This document shows positions 43,274-56,818 of a stretch of 64,000 bases of DNA, piece by piece; position 1 is the first letter of the stretch, and every line of letters starts with the position of its first letter. Both the position numbers and the translations under genes were made by a program. The notes beneath the pieces are model-generated. The model did no database searches. It was not told the origin of the DNA and worked only from the letters and a program-made list of their open reading frames with translations. The DNA comes from Karstenula rhodostoma CBS 690.94 (taxonomy: Eukaryota > Ascomycota > Dothideomycetes > Pleosporales > Didymosphaeriaceae): positions 1,323,132 to 1,387,131 of the forward strand of contig MU001503.1 in the NCBI GenBank assembly GCA_010093485.1, given 5' to 3'.

Positions 43274-44199
43274 GTGGCTATGAGAGAAGACCAACAGGAA
43301 CAAGATCCAGCTCGTCGATTTGGTCGCTTTCATGGCCGCTTCAATCTGTTACCACCGGATATGTTGGCCAGCCTTGATAGCAATCGACAAGAAGAAGGTC
43401 TGGCACACACATGGGGGGTTAGAATCTCTAAATTACTGTACGCAGCTGCCAGGGACTTTAACGGATCGGAAAACAAGGCCCTCAATCCGAGGAACATGCT
43501 CGTTTCATGCATGTGGAACTGCCAATACAAGGCGAGATCGTTCGAGAGTCAGGCTTGGACCAGTCTGCTTTGCCTGAGGATGCCTGCAGCAGACGTGCCT
43601 TCGCAACAATAAACCTGATTAAGGAAAAACGAGATAAGAATGCATCCTCCCAGAAACATGCTGGAGGAACTGACTGTGCTGCAGGAATGAAAGAACAACC
43701 GAAAACTTACCTTTGCTGAAAGAAAAAGATGAAGAGAAATGATAGTACTTGGCCTTTTCTAGTCATCTATATTCGACCCGAGGAGATTGCTTGTCGCAGA
43801 TGCTGTATTTCCGCGGTGTATCTTGCATGCATCATCCTGGAAAAGAACCGACACTCTTGCAAAGAGGCATTCATCCATCGATTCATCGACAAAAGGGAAT
43901 TTCGAACAAAAGGGACGGCAAAGGCGTTGTGTCCATGTTCGTGATCCTTGGAAAGTTGTGTTTATGTGCAGCGGCATCTGTCGTGAGTGATTATGCGATA
44001 TACCGACCCGTGGACATTGTTGAATCAGCTGACGAAGTCATTTAGAGAATTGCAGGTATGCATTGCGCCATCCGAGACACGTCAACCACACGATGCTTCT
44101 GATAAAGCCGACTTTATATGTACACTCGAAGTTGTGTGCATGCACAATCCGATGTGGGCTTGAAGAAAGAATATGTTTTGGACGCCTCAAGTACGTTTC
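43274..44199. other. intergenic region
   Basis: A plus-strand frame at 43274-43612 starts plausibly (MREDQQEQDPARRFGRF) but loses protein character and has no splice support, so I leave it uncalled. The rest shows nothing recognisable before the transporter relic. Confidence 0.5.
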
Positions 44200-45700
44200 A
44201 TACGAATAGGGTGCGTCGAATCTCCTTCCACAAGGTCAAATCTTCCGCGCGGCTGTAGTCGTGCGCAATCTCTTCAAGCGACAAACCTCTTGTCTCCTTC
44301 AGGAACGCGACAGTGCCTAAGGCAACGCATCAGCAAGATCTCAGATGAGGAAGGTGCCCCATCCCATATCTTCGATCATGTATGGGGCAACAAGCAAGAA
44401 GATAAAGTTCAAGAGCCATTGAGAGGACACTCCAACGGCTACTCCAAGCTCGCGAATGCGGCTTGGGAAGATCTCCGAGATATACGGCCATGGAAAGGGA
44501 CCCCGGCCGAAGTTGTATGCGATCACGAAGAGGTGGATCAAGGCAACCGTCGCAATGTCGCTTGGGGTCGTGTTGCCGTTGGAGGGAGCAGGGGTGTTCT
44601 TCACGACGGCGGCGCAGCTGGTCTGGCACGCGGCCATGAAGACGGCGCCCCATATGAGCACCTGTCGGCGACCGACCCGTTCCGAGAAAAAGAAGATGGA
44701 TGTTTCGGATGCCACGATCTCAAAAGCGCCAGAGATAGCTGCCAACAAAAGATACTTATCACCAGGTCCAAGGAGGAGCTCGAAGTATTGTTGACCAAAG
44801 TACGCGAATGCGGTGGCCCCGGTGGCCTGCCAAGCGGCGAAAACGGCAAAGGCGGTAAAGATGCGCTTGAAGTTGAGCCACTCAAGAAGCTCTGGATTCG
44901 GTGATTAGCATATGTGCACGCTCAAGACCGGTGCTGTTGCGGTCGTACCTTTGACCTGGAGTGGAGCCTTCTGTCTCACGTGCCTCGATTTCGACGCCGA
45001 TGCGGTTCTTGTCTATCTCGGCCGCCACTTCCTCGGAGTCGCTCGCGCGCACCCACTTCAAGGTCTCCCAGGATTTTTCGTGTCTGCCCTTCCGTGTGAG
45101 CCACCGCGTGGATTCCTTGAGCGTGAGCATGTCAAGACCGAGGAGCGCGGCGGAGTTGCAGGCCGATAGGATTCTGCCATTGCATTGACCTTTGGTCGGA
45201 GGCGCTCTGAAGGACGCCATAATTGATTCAGTACGACGCGAAATTGCCGCTGGTTGTGTGTTAGCTGCGTTGCGCTGCAAGTTTGGTGGTTGGCGCTCTC
45301 CCGATGCGGGCGGGTAGCACGTGGGGAAGGTGCGACTCACATGGTATATTTGAGCTGAAAAAGCGAAGCAATCTGCCCGCGCAGATGCTAGGGGGTCATC
45401 TCGGAGCTGTACAAGGGGGACCACGACGGTCGCTGAGCCCAGGCCTTCGCCTGCGATAATGCGTCCAGCATGGAAGGTGCCCATAGTGTGGTTGTCGATC
45501 GTCTGAATGACCGCGCGAGCGCTTCGCGACGGTCATAGCGGTTCGGGGCACGCCAGGCGACGAAGCACCCGAGGGAGGCTCCCAGTTGCTGCAGGCCGAC
45601 TGCGAGGCTGTTGACACGAGTCTTCTGGGCTGTATCGCAGCGGAAGGAGGACGTGAACGACTGCGGGGTTAGCACGCCGCCTACACGACGCCGTCAGCCG
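44200..45700 (-). pseudogene. MFS sugar/quinate-type transporter pseudogene
   Basis: Pieces of a sugar-porter-family transporter lie in order on the minus strand but in different frames. They are RVNSLAVGLQQLGASLGCF (near 45610), FHAGRIIAGEGLGSATVVVP (near 45460), a SSEMTP-x-HLRGQI signature (near 45390), ESTRWLTRKGRHEKSWETLK (near 45100), then an intron and a long intact stretch 44333-44880 containing FFFSERVGRR and YISEIFPSRIRELGVAVG, and finally FLKETRGLSLEEIAHDY (near 44290). Lesions I can see are loss of about 15 residues after the first piece, a one-base insertion before SSEMTP, a TAG stop directly after SSEMTP, a frameshift before ESTRW, and a break before the last piece. Such proteins import sugars or quinate. 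This copy cannot make one. Confidence 0.85.
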
Positions 45701-47680
<1,980 letters not shown>

Positions 47681-47835
47681 ACGAGGGCGAAAGACCTACA
47701 TATACAGAGACTATGAAGGGACACTAGCCCAAAATAGGACTAGTAGTGAAGGCCAGGGTGGCCGCCCTGGGCTGACAACAATCTGGACTTTTCCGATCCC
47801 GGATTCCCTCAACGGGGCTGTGTTGCCAACCACTC

Positions 47836-48838
47836 TCACCACGCAAGCACCACTGCCACCACCCCAGCAACCACCCATCCCACTTTGTTAGCGCTCAGTC
47901 CCGTCCCAGCACTCTCCCACGGCGCCTCCTTCTCAGGCACACGGCTCCCTTCGACCGTGTTATTCGCATTCAGGCAAACAATCTCGACGCTACGATCCAC
48001 CTTATTCGACTGCGGGTTAACAAATCGTCCCAGCATGACCACCGGGATCGCCTGGCGCGTCATGAAATCATACGCCTGATTCGCATCGGCGCTGACTTCG
48101 ATGGTCTCGAATGGATCAAGACCTATCTGTGTCCTGAAAGTGTTATACCCGTCTGGGATGTGCACCCCGGGCATGTCAGTGTAGGCGCATGTGCCGTTGG
48201 TCACATCGACGAAGTAGCTGCCTGTGGAGATTTATCAGCTAGAGGCACGCAAGTCGCAGATCCCAGATTGTAGGTCAGCTTTCTCCGTTCTCGTGTAAGG
48301 GACGTGGAAAAGGCACAGGGAGAACTTATGAAAGAGGGGGGGACGTACTGTACCCAGCGTTGCCGATCAACATCGGACACGCCTTGTTGAAAGCATCGGA
48401 CGTAGGACCGATATTTTCCTCAGGACACTTGAGACCATACGTCGGTTCATTCAGTGCGTCAGTCAGGAAGTCGATGCAGTTCGAGCTGATCACGCCATTA
48501 CAGCTATTGTCCCCGCCAGCTGCTAGCGTTGCGTTGATATTGGTGTATTGGTAGAGGCATATGCCTGTGTCGTTGGGCACGTTTCCAGGCGCGGAGACGT
48601 AGGCGGTTGCTACGACGTCGCGTGCATCGGTCCATTCCGCCCCGGATTTGACGAGGACAGAGACATACCAAGGGTCGTTGGTGGCGTAGGAGGAGTCCCA
48701 GGTGAATTCGTGCTGGCCGGTTGAGTTTAGGTTTATATATATTTCGTTTTGGGTATCGCACGAGGAGTTCTGCGCAAGCGTTGTGGTGAGGGTTGATGCT
48801 GTAAAGAGCAGCGACACTGGGATATTAAATCTCCACAT
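47836..48838 (-). CDS. secreted, putatively GPI-anchored protein, 291 aa
   Basis: Exon 1 is 48349-48838 and exon 2 is 47836-48221. The 127-bp intron (GTACGT...CCACAG) joins in phase 1. Residues 1-22 are a clear signal peptide (MWRFNIPVSLLFTASTLTTT, then LAQ). The C-terminus ends in a hydrophobic tail (VGWVVAGVVAVVLAW) preceded by small residues, the usual GPI-attachment layout. Between them are about eight Cys and several N-glycosylation sequons (NSS, NST, NDT, NAT, NNT). I do not recognise the central domain. A cell-wall or plasma-membrane surface location is inferred. It is the first of three secreted proteins in 5 kb, next to the two pseudogenes. Confidence 0.8.
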
Positions 48839-49791
48839 TTTGATTCATACCCTTCTGTACCGATCGTATCTCACGCGCGGAAGGCATCTACTTGTACTTC
48901 AATTTGGTCCGACATTGTTGCCAGTTGACCTGAATGCTCATCTGTGGCGTAGTCCAGCTTGGCTTTCGTCATGTGAGACGCCGGTTTCAAGTAAACCTCA
49001 AAGCATACATGTGTCGGTGTGAATGGCTGAGTTTCGCTCATCAAATGAGACCAATTAGTACAGATCGTCTACAGCTTCGTGGCACGACTTCGCCGTTATA
49101 TACATATCAAGTGTGGATCTGCAAGGCTGACGGGTAGCATGGGGGCGGAATGACGTAGCTTTCTTTCCGGGTCGCCGTACGACAGGCTAAATGCGCCCGT
49201 ATCATCGGAATGCATTTTTTTTTTATCCGAGCGCCCCGTGCTCACGTAAGAGATTGAGCTCTTGAAGATACCTTGCAGCCTTGCACCGTTGGATCTCATG
49301 TTGCCTGGCAATTGCCAAGCCATGTGCACTCGTATCCCGAACAGCACACATGTTATCCCAATAGGCAGGTATAGGCCTTGTAATCGAGTCATAACTGTGG
49401 TGATTAAATAGTCAGCTGTCCACTGGGTATGTGAAGATGAAACGCGATAGCATGCAGCCATGCCAGGTCAACTTTCAGTAATGAAGATCTGGATATGATG
49501 CATTCACAACTTAAACTTCAATGTTGAAGCAGGTACCATAGAGCTTGGACATGATGCAATGATCCTTGATGATGGCTTAAGACAATTAGGAACATCTTTG
49601 ATCAAAAATCCGTAGTGAAAGTCCATGTACATATTACATATGCCCAAAAAGATGCCTGCGTCACCGCAATCGATACCCCCAATTTCGTAATGGATGAAAA
49701 ACCTATCCGTGCCATAGGTACCTCCTCAACATAAGCATAACCGTTCGAACCCCAGTATACTGTACCGAGGTCCCCAAGGAGCACCATTCGT
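48839..49791. other. intergenic region
   Basis: About 950 bp. A minus-strand frame at 49096-49461 has one hydrophobic stretch (LYLPIGITCVLFGIRV) but no other support. Not called. Confidence 0.5.
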
Positions 49792-50300
49792 CTAGACCAT
49801 CATGATTGCATATCCCATGATTACGGTCTAGAATGTGTATCAGCTTTGAAGGTACTTTATTGGGCAATAGAATAGCGCTTCACTTACATCACTTGGCGCA
49901 GAGTAGCACCTCCCATCCTTTGTAACCTGCCCGATCTCATCGAGGCAACCCAGGTCAGAATACAATACGACCTTGTGTCCAGTCGCCTCCAAGTTTTTCA
50001 TATTTACATTATGCCAACCTACGCTCCCCCCGGCGCAAGGGAACGTCTGATCATCATGCCCACTGAATGATTCTGTCGCCTCGTCGTCGCAACCGGACTT
50101 GTAAAGAGAGACCTCCCTGGACCAAAGAATTAGTAGATCGAAGTGAGACGGGGCAAATAGAGACAAATAATGAGAAGGTAAGCGAACCACAAGTTCCATT
50201 CTTCCTGGCGTTTTGGAACCGCATTGTGATTGATGGCCGGAATTGCAGAGGCGAAGGGAGTAGAAGCTAGGAGGGCAATGGTAGAAAGCTTGGAAAGCAT
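49792..50300 (-). CDS. small secreted cysteine-containing protein, about 125 aa
   Basis: Three exons: 50188-50300, 49888-50116 and 49792-49827. Intron 1 ends with TACTAATTC...GTCCAG; its donor is either the GT at 50187 or the one three bases upstream, and both keep frame. Intron 2 is GTAAGT...TTCTAG. Residues 1-19 are a signal peptide (MLSKLSTIALLASTPFASA), followed by a short pro-segment ending in Lys-Arg (NAVPKR), a Kex2-type site. The mature part has four Cys (SGCDDE, FPCAGG, LGCLDE, GRCYSA), enough for two disulfides, and a compact beta-rich look (HKVVLYSD). Size and layout match small secreted proteins of plant-associated fungi. Whether it acts on a host is unproven. No homolog was recognised. 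Confidence 0.65.
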
Positions 50301-51669
50301 GATAACCGTTCTGACTTGGAATAGCATTTAAAAATCCGCAAATAGGCGTGAATCAGCACTTGTTCGTTGCGAGTGTGCAGATATAGCTGTGATATTGAGC
50401 TGGTGGTCGAATCTAGAGAGGCGACTCGGCATTCTTATATCTTCTCCGGGTCGAAGTCTGAATGATGCCCACAGAGACCATACGTTGATGTCATGGATGG
50501 ATAATATCAGGCGGGCGACTTGGCTATGCGAGACACAACCGTTGGCGGGATTCTAGCTCCCAGTAATATCCGTTTAATTGCTCCATGAAGATCTGAGCTC
50601 AAATTTAGGCGTTGGGGCCAAACTCATGGATCGTCGTCAGTTCGTCGCGAGACATGAAGATTACTATCTATCATGGTGTCATCTGTGAAGCATTGCGTAC
50701 CAAACTACGCCTCCAGAACGTCACGTCATTGCTGTCTCAACATTATGAAGTTGCATCCTCAAGTCGCTCGATGTCTCACAGGCTCGTTGTTTCTTCACAT
50801 GTTCGAAATACTTGTGAGAAATCAGTGAAACCCACGTAATTTGGCTCAAATGCTTGCCATGTCACCAGTGTAGGGTTTTCTATTCGAGATGTCAGCCAAG
50901 TCTTGAAGCCACCCTTTCCACTTGCACATGCACTAAAACATCAGGACACGTCCACATGTAGGTTTGATCGAGCATGCTACTCCTACAAACTTCTGTATGC
51001 TGGAATGAAAACGATGACGCAGAGATTTAAACCCCATTTCGATCATAAATGACCCCGCGTGCTCATTGTTCGGTGACACTGAGAGACTGAGATCAGATTT
51101 GGTACAAAGAATGGAATGTCGAGCTGTTAAACATACTAGCAGTAGAGGGGTGCGGACCTACCGGCTGCATAGGCAAGCTCGAGAAAAGCTGCGTCATCGG
51201 ATAGTTCTGTCGGCGACCCAATGTTGAGACAGGTGAGTGGGGGCCAGTCGTGCCACATCATGTACTGCCTCCGCATGTGGCACGGTGATGAAAGACAGTA
51301 GAGCTGCTGGACATTGATGGTCTGTGGTCTTGAGGAAGACGTCACAATCAATCCTGGCTTGTGGCCAGACACTGGCCATGGCATGTCCATCATACCGCTT
51401 TCACGCATAGGAGCGATATGCTAACGTACACACTCCATCTGACATTTCCATCATAGCCGGTGCCCCCTGATTCATATTGCGTCCGAGACACGTCTAGTGT
51501 CATGACGTAGATCAGGCATAATCCAATAGACTCGACCTCTCGGTTCTTGGATGTTCGGTGGTGGAATATAAAATGACTCGCTGTTCACCAGACACAATTC
51601 ACTCCACAATTTCATCTTCAGGCTACAATTGAAGCAACATCCCACACCCACATACAAGACCACTTCAAT
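50301..51669. other. divergent intergenic region between two secreted-protein genes
   Basis: About 1.37 kb between divergent starts, with nothing recognisable as a gene. A minus-strand frame at 51136-51408 lacks motif and splice support. Both promoters must lie here. Confidence 0.5.
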
Positions 51670-52811
51670 ATGGTTACCACACACTATATTATCATTCTTT
51701 CCGGCATCGCCGCTATTGCCATGGCACAAGACCCTTTCTACATGTGCACCGAAAGTAAATGCGAACATTGTCCTTCATCGGTCGCCAGCACTGGTACAGG
51801 CTATCCTAATTGCGTTGTCTACAATGCCGAAGACGTGTTCGCCAATCAAGGATATAACGGTAGTGAAGGAGGGTAAGTCCAGACTTTGTCTTACTGCAGT
51901 GAAGATTACTCGGTGAAGTTCGCTGTGCTGAAACCCTTTTCCTATCTGCAGAGGTTACACCGTTTACTTCGACGTACAGGCACATGATACAGGATGTGCT
52001 ACTATCATCAAGTCCCCTGCCGGGACGGATATTCAAGGCTGCGGTGCTGTCATCGGCGCTTTCCACCAACCTGCTTGCGCTCTGTTGAACATTGAATCGA
52101 GTTTTATGGTTCAGAGTTGTTGCGGGAGAGCATGCGACTCTGCTGGAGCCAAGATGATTCGTGGCATCGGACCAATGGGAGCCGTGCGTTCCGTATCCCT
52201 CGATGGGCATGGCGGCCTTTTGCTCAAGGATTCTAACGGCACTCTCATCGAGCCGGCAGAAATCGGACCACCATCAGAACTTCCCAATGCTGGAAAGGGG
52301 AAACGTCAACACTATCAGAAAACGCAAACAGCGCAGCGTCTTCAAAAGCGTGCCTGCACCGAAAACAGCTGGAAAGGTAGCGAGCCTTATACGAAGCCTG
52401 CCGACAATGTTCAGATTGTGCTGGAGGCGGCGGTGCCAGGACCAGGAGGTATAGAGGTAACTAGAGAGCGCACCCAGAGTTGGAGCACCTCCATGGACCT
52501 TGGGATCTCCGACATAATCAGTTTAGGCGTCAGCACTGAATTCACCGAATCGGTCAGCATCAGCAAATCTGTAACTGTTGACCTCGTCCCGGGCCAAAGT
52601 GGAAAGCTTGGATTCACAGCAACACTGTCCTGCAGCACTGGAAAAGGCCAATGCGATGGTGAAGATGTTGAAGGGGAAGTCTGTTGTGAGTGTGCCTTAT
52701 GCCTATCAGGTTTATCTGTAGACTAATGAAATGACAGGGCCTAAGACGATAAAAGACGATCATAATGACGACGACGTTGCGGGAACGTACCACCTTATCG
52801 TTATATTGTAG
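51670..52811 (+). CDS. secreted preproprotein with two dibasic sites, 336 aa
   Basis: Exons 51670-51872, 51952-52685 and 52738-52811, with introns of 79 and 52 bp. All phases agree and the total is an exact codon multiple. The signal peptide is residues 1-19 (MVTTHYIIILSGIAAIAMA). Residues 20-130 form a Cys-rich domain with about 11 Cys, including a CxxxxC-x2-C start and an SCCGRAC end. A linker follows with Lys-Arg at 185-186 and 200-201, candidate Kex2 cuts. The second chain begins ACTENSW and has a Ser/Thr-rich beta-like region (QSWSTSMDLGISDIISLGVS) with a C-terminal disulfide pair (SCSTGKGQC, GEVCW). It resembles unnamed fungal secreted proteins. I assign no activity. Confidence 0.75.
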
Positions 52812-54002
52812 GGCAATTCAAGGGAGAGTTTGACGGAAACTACTATCTCCAAGGTAACGGCGAATGTTAGACGAAAGCTAAAGTCGTAATGCCCAGCTTG
52901 CGCAACATGCAGTGGGACGTACGCAGCATGGTTTCTTTGGTACAGTCATCGTTAGTGACATTTTCTTCTATATCTCAATTGTATACGTCGTTTCTGACAT
53001 ACCTCACTCGTTTATTGGGTCGCTTTGCAAGTTTAAAACCACCCACCTGTGTAGGCAACGCCATTTTGCTGCTTTCCGTCACGGGTCCCATCTTAATCTC
53101 AAAATGCTCTATGCCAATGGTCGCATCAATGAGATCAAAAAAGAAATGACTGATAGATCAGCTAAAGCCGATTTACCTACATGGCGACTCACGGGCGTAT
53201 TACCGTGCCTTCGCTTATCACCCACTATCCAGAGCATTACATCGACTTTTACGTAAGGCTACCTCCCGCAGGTACTGGTGAAGCACTTCCGGTTACTTAG
53301 CTAGAATCATCTCTGGACCGCGAAGCTTACGGATCTATAAAATATTATTAGCGCACTCCAAATCATGCCCATATCGTGGCGCTCTGCGCTCATATGGGAG
53401 CGTGAGAGGGCGCTGGCACTCACGCATACATCATATAGACGCTGTTCAAGCAGGTGATATCGGTTTTTGGATCTCCTTCAAGCATCAGGGGATGCGGCTG
53501 GAAGAGGCTTAACGTCATTCGTGGGACTGAATGCCGGCTTCGGTCCTGAATTGCTCTGGTTTCCGGTAGAGAAATGCACTGACGGGGTTTGCGTTCGGGG
53601 CAGGAGATCCTTGTTTGTAAGTTAGGAGTCGCGTGCGGACGAAGCCTTCGATTCGATGTCGTATTAATTCACAGATGATGGGTTTATGGCGTTGCCAGCA
53701 TGTGTAGTAGCAGAGTTTGTTGAGTAACGTCTACTGGTGGGTGCGGAAATAATCACCTGCGCGCATCGAGATAGGAGGACACTCACCGAGTGTCTATGAG
53801 TCTGATGGCGGAGTTAGCAGCGACTGAATGAGTTTCACTATTCCGGGGTCAACTGATCGGAGCGAGCGCTTCCCTAAGCAATTCACTATAGTGGTTGCAG
53901 TCTACAAAAACTCAAAGTTACACGCGTTCAGTTCGATTCCCATCCCCACACCCCACATCTCGTCAACTCGGTCAACTGAGTCTTTGCCATCTGCGCCACA
54001 GC
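52812..54002. other. intergenic region
   Basis: About 1.2 kb, with short frames only. I see no gene or repeat. The frame of the next gene is open to 53895, but its natural start is later. Confidence 0.55.
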
Positions 54003-55319
54003 ATGAAGACCAAGCAGTTGCTCATCGAGCTCATTAAGCTCGCGCGCGAGGAAGCTAGCGAACAGCTTAAGGACGTCTGGAACCTACCCGCACCTACAAT
54101 GCCGAAACCGCAGGACCCATACCTTCAGCTAGACCTCCGTGATGAAGCCAGCGGCGGACGCTTCCTCAATGAACCAGACGAGGCCTCACATTTGAATCGG
54201 GACAATCGTGAGGGTGAGTACAAGTTCTTGGACGAGTCGAATCTGCAGCTGTTCATGCGTATCGACGGCATGCCGACCGCCAAACGCGCTCTTCTCTACG
54301 TTATGCGCAAGAAACACGAAATTAGCGACACGGCCGATGTTTGGATGACATTCGTAGGTGAAATTGATGAAGGTAAGCATTCATTGTGTGTTACGAAGAC
54401 TTCTGCTAATCATTGTTTAGACCTTGGCCCCGTGCAGCCACACCGAATTCGCCTGCAGACGATTCTTGAGCCGCTCAAATTCTGGGATACGCTGAAATAC
54501 AGGTATCCGGACTTTGATAACCTGCTCGAGGACACCGAGGATGACGTGACCGAGGACTGCTGCCAGCCGTTCTGGCAGTTCGCGTTCGCGGCCATTCGCA
54601 CTTCCCCACACATGTTCAAACCCGGTTATACTACTCAACACAAACGCAAGAAGATCCAGCGGTTCTCATGGGCACGCATGCTTGTGTTGCTGTTCTTGCC
54701 CGAGGTGGAGCTGATGAAGGAATTGTTCCACGCTGGTTTGGCGCCGAAAGAGGCGCCCTCTGGTTGGCATGAACAGGCACGGGACAAGATGAAAACAATT
54801 CTCATGAAGCACGCACGTGGGAACCTTCGCGCCGCCATCCAAAATGGATGGGAGGATCTATGCATTGAGGTTGATGAGGTCTTCGTCGAGAATTCCTTGT
54901 ACGCGAACTATGCGGTGCCGCCACCTCCGCTATCAGCCCATGGCCAGGATGAGCAAGACCCACGATCTCCACAGGCCTTGGGCAGCGATGTGCAGAACAA
55001 CCAATCTAACAGTGGTGATGATATTTTAAGCATGGCCCTCTCAGAAACCCTCGGCGCTATGAGTGTAAGCGACGAGGAGAATCGCAAGGATGCTCGAAGC
55101 AAGAAGCGCAAAGATCTTCTTGATTCAAGCAGGGAGATGAGTGCACCAAAGACACCTTCACAGGCTCCTAGCCATCAGTGCCAATCGTCAGTCCTACAAC
55201 CTAGGGGTAAGAAGCGGGACCGAAACAACATCGAAAGCGTCGATGGCCATACAGACTCTGGGGAGGATATCCCAAAGCCCAAAAAGCGTCCCAATTGTCG
55301 TCCGGGACCCATTCGCTGA
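54003..55319 (+). CDS. hypothetical protein with basic C-terminal tail, 422 aa
   Basis: Exons 54003-54372 and 54421-55319. The 48-bp intron (GTAAGC, GCTAAT branch, GTTTAG) has no stop and keeps frame, so the unspliced reading looks intact. The start MKTKQLLIELIKLAREE is followed by a globular region (to about residue 300) with aromatic-rich helices (FWQFAFAAIRTSPHMF, FSWARMLVLLFLPEVELMKE). The C-terminal 120 residues are disordered with basic clusters (KKRK, KKRDR, KPKKRP) typical of nuclear localisation signals. No known domain was found. A nuclear role is a reasonable guess but unproven. Confidence 0.75.
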   Translation: MKTKQLLIELIKLAREEASEQLKDVWNLPAPTMPKPQDPYLQLDLRDEASGGRFLNEPDEASHLNRDNREGEYKFLDESNLQLFMRIDGMPTAKRALLYVMRKKHEISDTADVWMTFVGEIDEGKHSLCVTKTSANHCLDLGPVQPHRIRLQTILEPLKFWDTLKYRYPDFDNLLEDTEDDVTEDCCQPFWQFAFAAIRTSPHMFKPGYTTQHKRKKIQRFSWARMLVLLFLPEVELMKELFHAGLAPKEAPSGWHEQARDKMKTILMKHARGNLRAAIQNGWEDLCIEVDEVFVENSLYANYAVPPPPLSAHGQDEQDPRSPQALGSDVQNNQSNSGDDILSMALSETLGAMSVSDEENRKDARSKKRKDLLDSSREMSAPKTPSQAPSHQCQSSVLQPRGKKRDRNNIESVDGHTDSGEDIPKPKKRPNCRPGPIR

Positions 55320-55900
55320 GCAAAGACGGAGCCCTGGAGCGGGAAATGCTGAGGCAATGGAGCCCTTGGAGAAGATTTTGACCAAGAGAAGTTTTTTCCC
55401 AAGGAGAAGACAAAGAATGCTCCTTGGTGTATTCGATCAGATGCTGATAAACTAGGTTCCCGACACAGCATTCCAAAGTGCTTTCTCAATAAAACTTACA
55501 TTTATTGTTCTGGGACATGATGATGTGTACATACACGATTATCAGGATTGATTAGTATGCGACTAGGGGCATTGGTAAGCTGCGTTGACTGAGACGGAGG
55601 ATGGTTTCTTACATAATTGTATGACTAGATTCATGTCCAAATGGAACCACTATTGTATCTGATGTATTGGACATGTATCGTGTATTTGAGCGATGTCAGC
55701 CCGAGAATGATGTAGCTTCTCCCATGTCTCCATAAAAGAAGCAATTATGTTCGAATTCAAACTTATTCCTGGATGAAGTGCTTATCCCACCTATGATCTC
55801 TCTTGGTAGATCAATAATTACCTTTTGCACCTTCTTGTATATGTGATTGCTCTCCACTTTGAAAATTCAAGTCTAAATCTTGATTGGTCAAGCCCAAGCT
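55320..55900. other. convergent intergenic region
   Basis: About 580 bp between convergent genes; 3' UTRs are expected. No gene is supported. Confidence 0.55.
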
Positions 55901-56818
55901 TCAATCGCTTAATGTTGCGACGACCTTCACCCTCACCTTTGCCGCAATACTTTTCTGTAGCTGGGATCTCTTCCACTCAGGCAACAGATGTAGGTCCTTC
56001 CAGAAAATGTATTCCCGGGCCCAGTCAGCCTTGACCTCCTCCAGCGCTTGCTCAACTGCAGACTGCAACGCCGAGTTCCTTGTATCCTCCGATTCGACCT
56101 TGTGGAGCTTCGTAGCCTCACAAGTAATTTCAGGAGCCTGGCCATCGAGCAGAAGCTTCCAGTAATCCTTCTTGGTGTAGAGCCACTCCTTGAGACCGAA
56201 TTGATCACCGCTAACGTCTAGAACGAATTGCTGATTGTCTTTGCTTTTGATGGTGATAAAGTCGTGTGCGAGGAACGGCAGAGGATTCTTGTTCTGGTTG
56301 CCGTTCTCGTCGACGTCGAAAAGTATCAACTCCGGGTCAATGTACTCGCGGGACCAGGAAGCCTTATCGAACTCAGGATCATCTATCACTTGTCAGTTAT
56401 TAGACGCAACCTGATCTAAAATTTGCTTACCACCAAGTACCTCGCGAACTTGTGGGAGAAGACAGTATACGACTTTCGTGCAGTTCGAGGTAAAGAACGC
56501 CGGCAAGCGGAGGTCATCGTCAAGCTCGGCGTTCCGGGTCTGCTTATCGTTCGACTGCTTCTCCTTGTACGAGACGGCGTGGAAGGCGGTGTCGTTCTCC
56601 GTCTTCCAGTATAGTTCGTCCAGTTGCAGGTCATCCATATCTCGGAGGGCGGTACCAGAGACGACCCGATCAGCTGCTAGTTGCAGCCCCTCGGCATAAC
56701 CAATTGCTGCATTGCGGAAGGGGGCCAGTATCGCCTTGAGCTTGTCGTACAGGGACACGGGAGCCGGGGGCGGAGAAGAGGCGGAGGAAAGGGAGAAAGA
56801 AGAAGGGGACTCCGACAT
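55901..56818 (-). CDS. orphan-family hypothetical protein, copy B, 289 aa
   Basis: Exon 1 is 56431-56818 and exon 2 is 55901-56382. The 48-bp intron (GTAAGC...GTGATAG) joins in phase 1. The N-terminus is a Ser/Pro-rich tract (SPSSFSLSSASSPPPAP), then helices. Exon 2 has a metal-binding-looking acidic loop (DVDENGNQN) that is probably incidental, then HDFITIK and QFVLDVSGDQFGLKE, matching copy A at 34386 (HTVIRIT, RFILDLTAEQFGFEN). Both end with a charged helix including Trp and Arg/Lys. The intron phase is the same as in copy A and lies just before the shared part. Function unknown. Non-tandem paralogs about 21 kb apart suggest a larger dispersed family in this genome. Confidence 0.75.

Noticed and set aside
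43274..43612. 112-codon plus-strand frame with a plausible start
   Set aside because: Protein-like only at its beginning; no splice or domain support.
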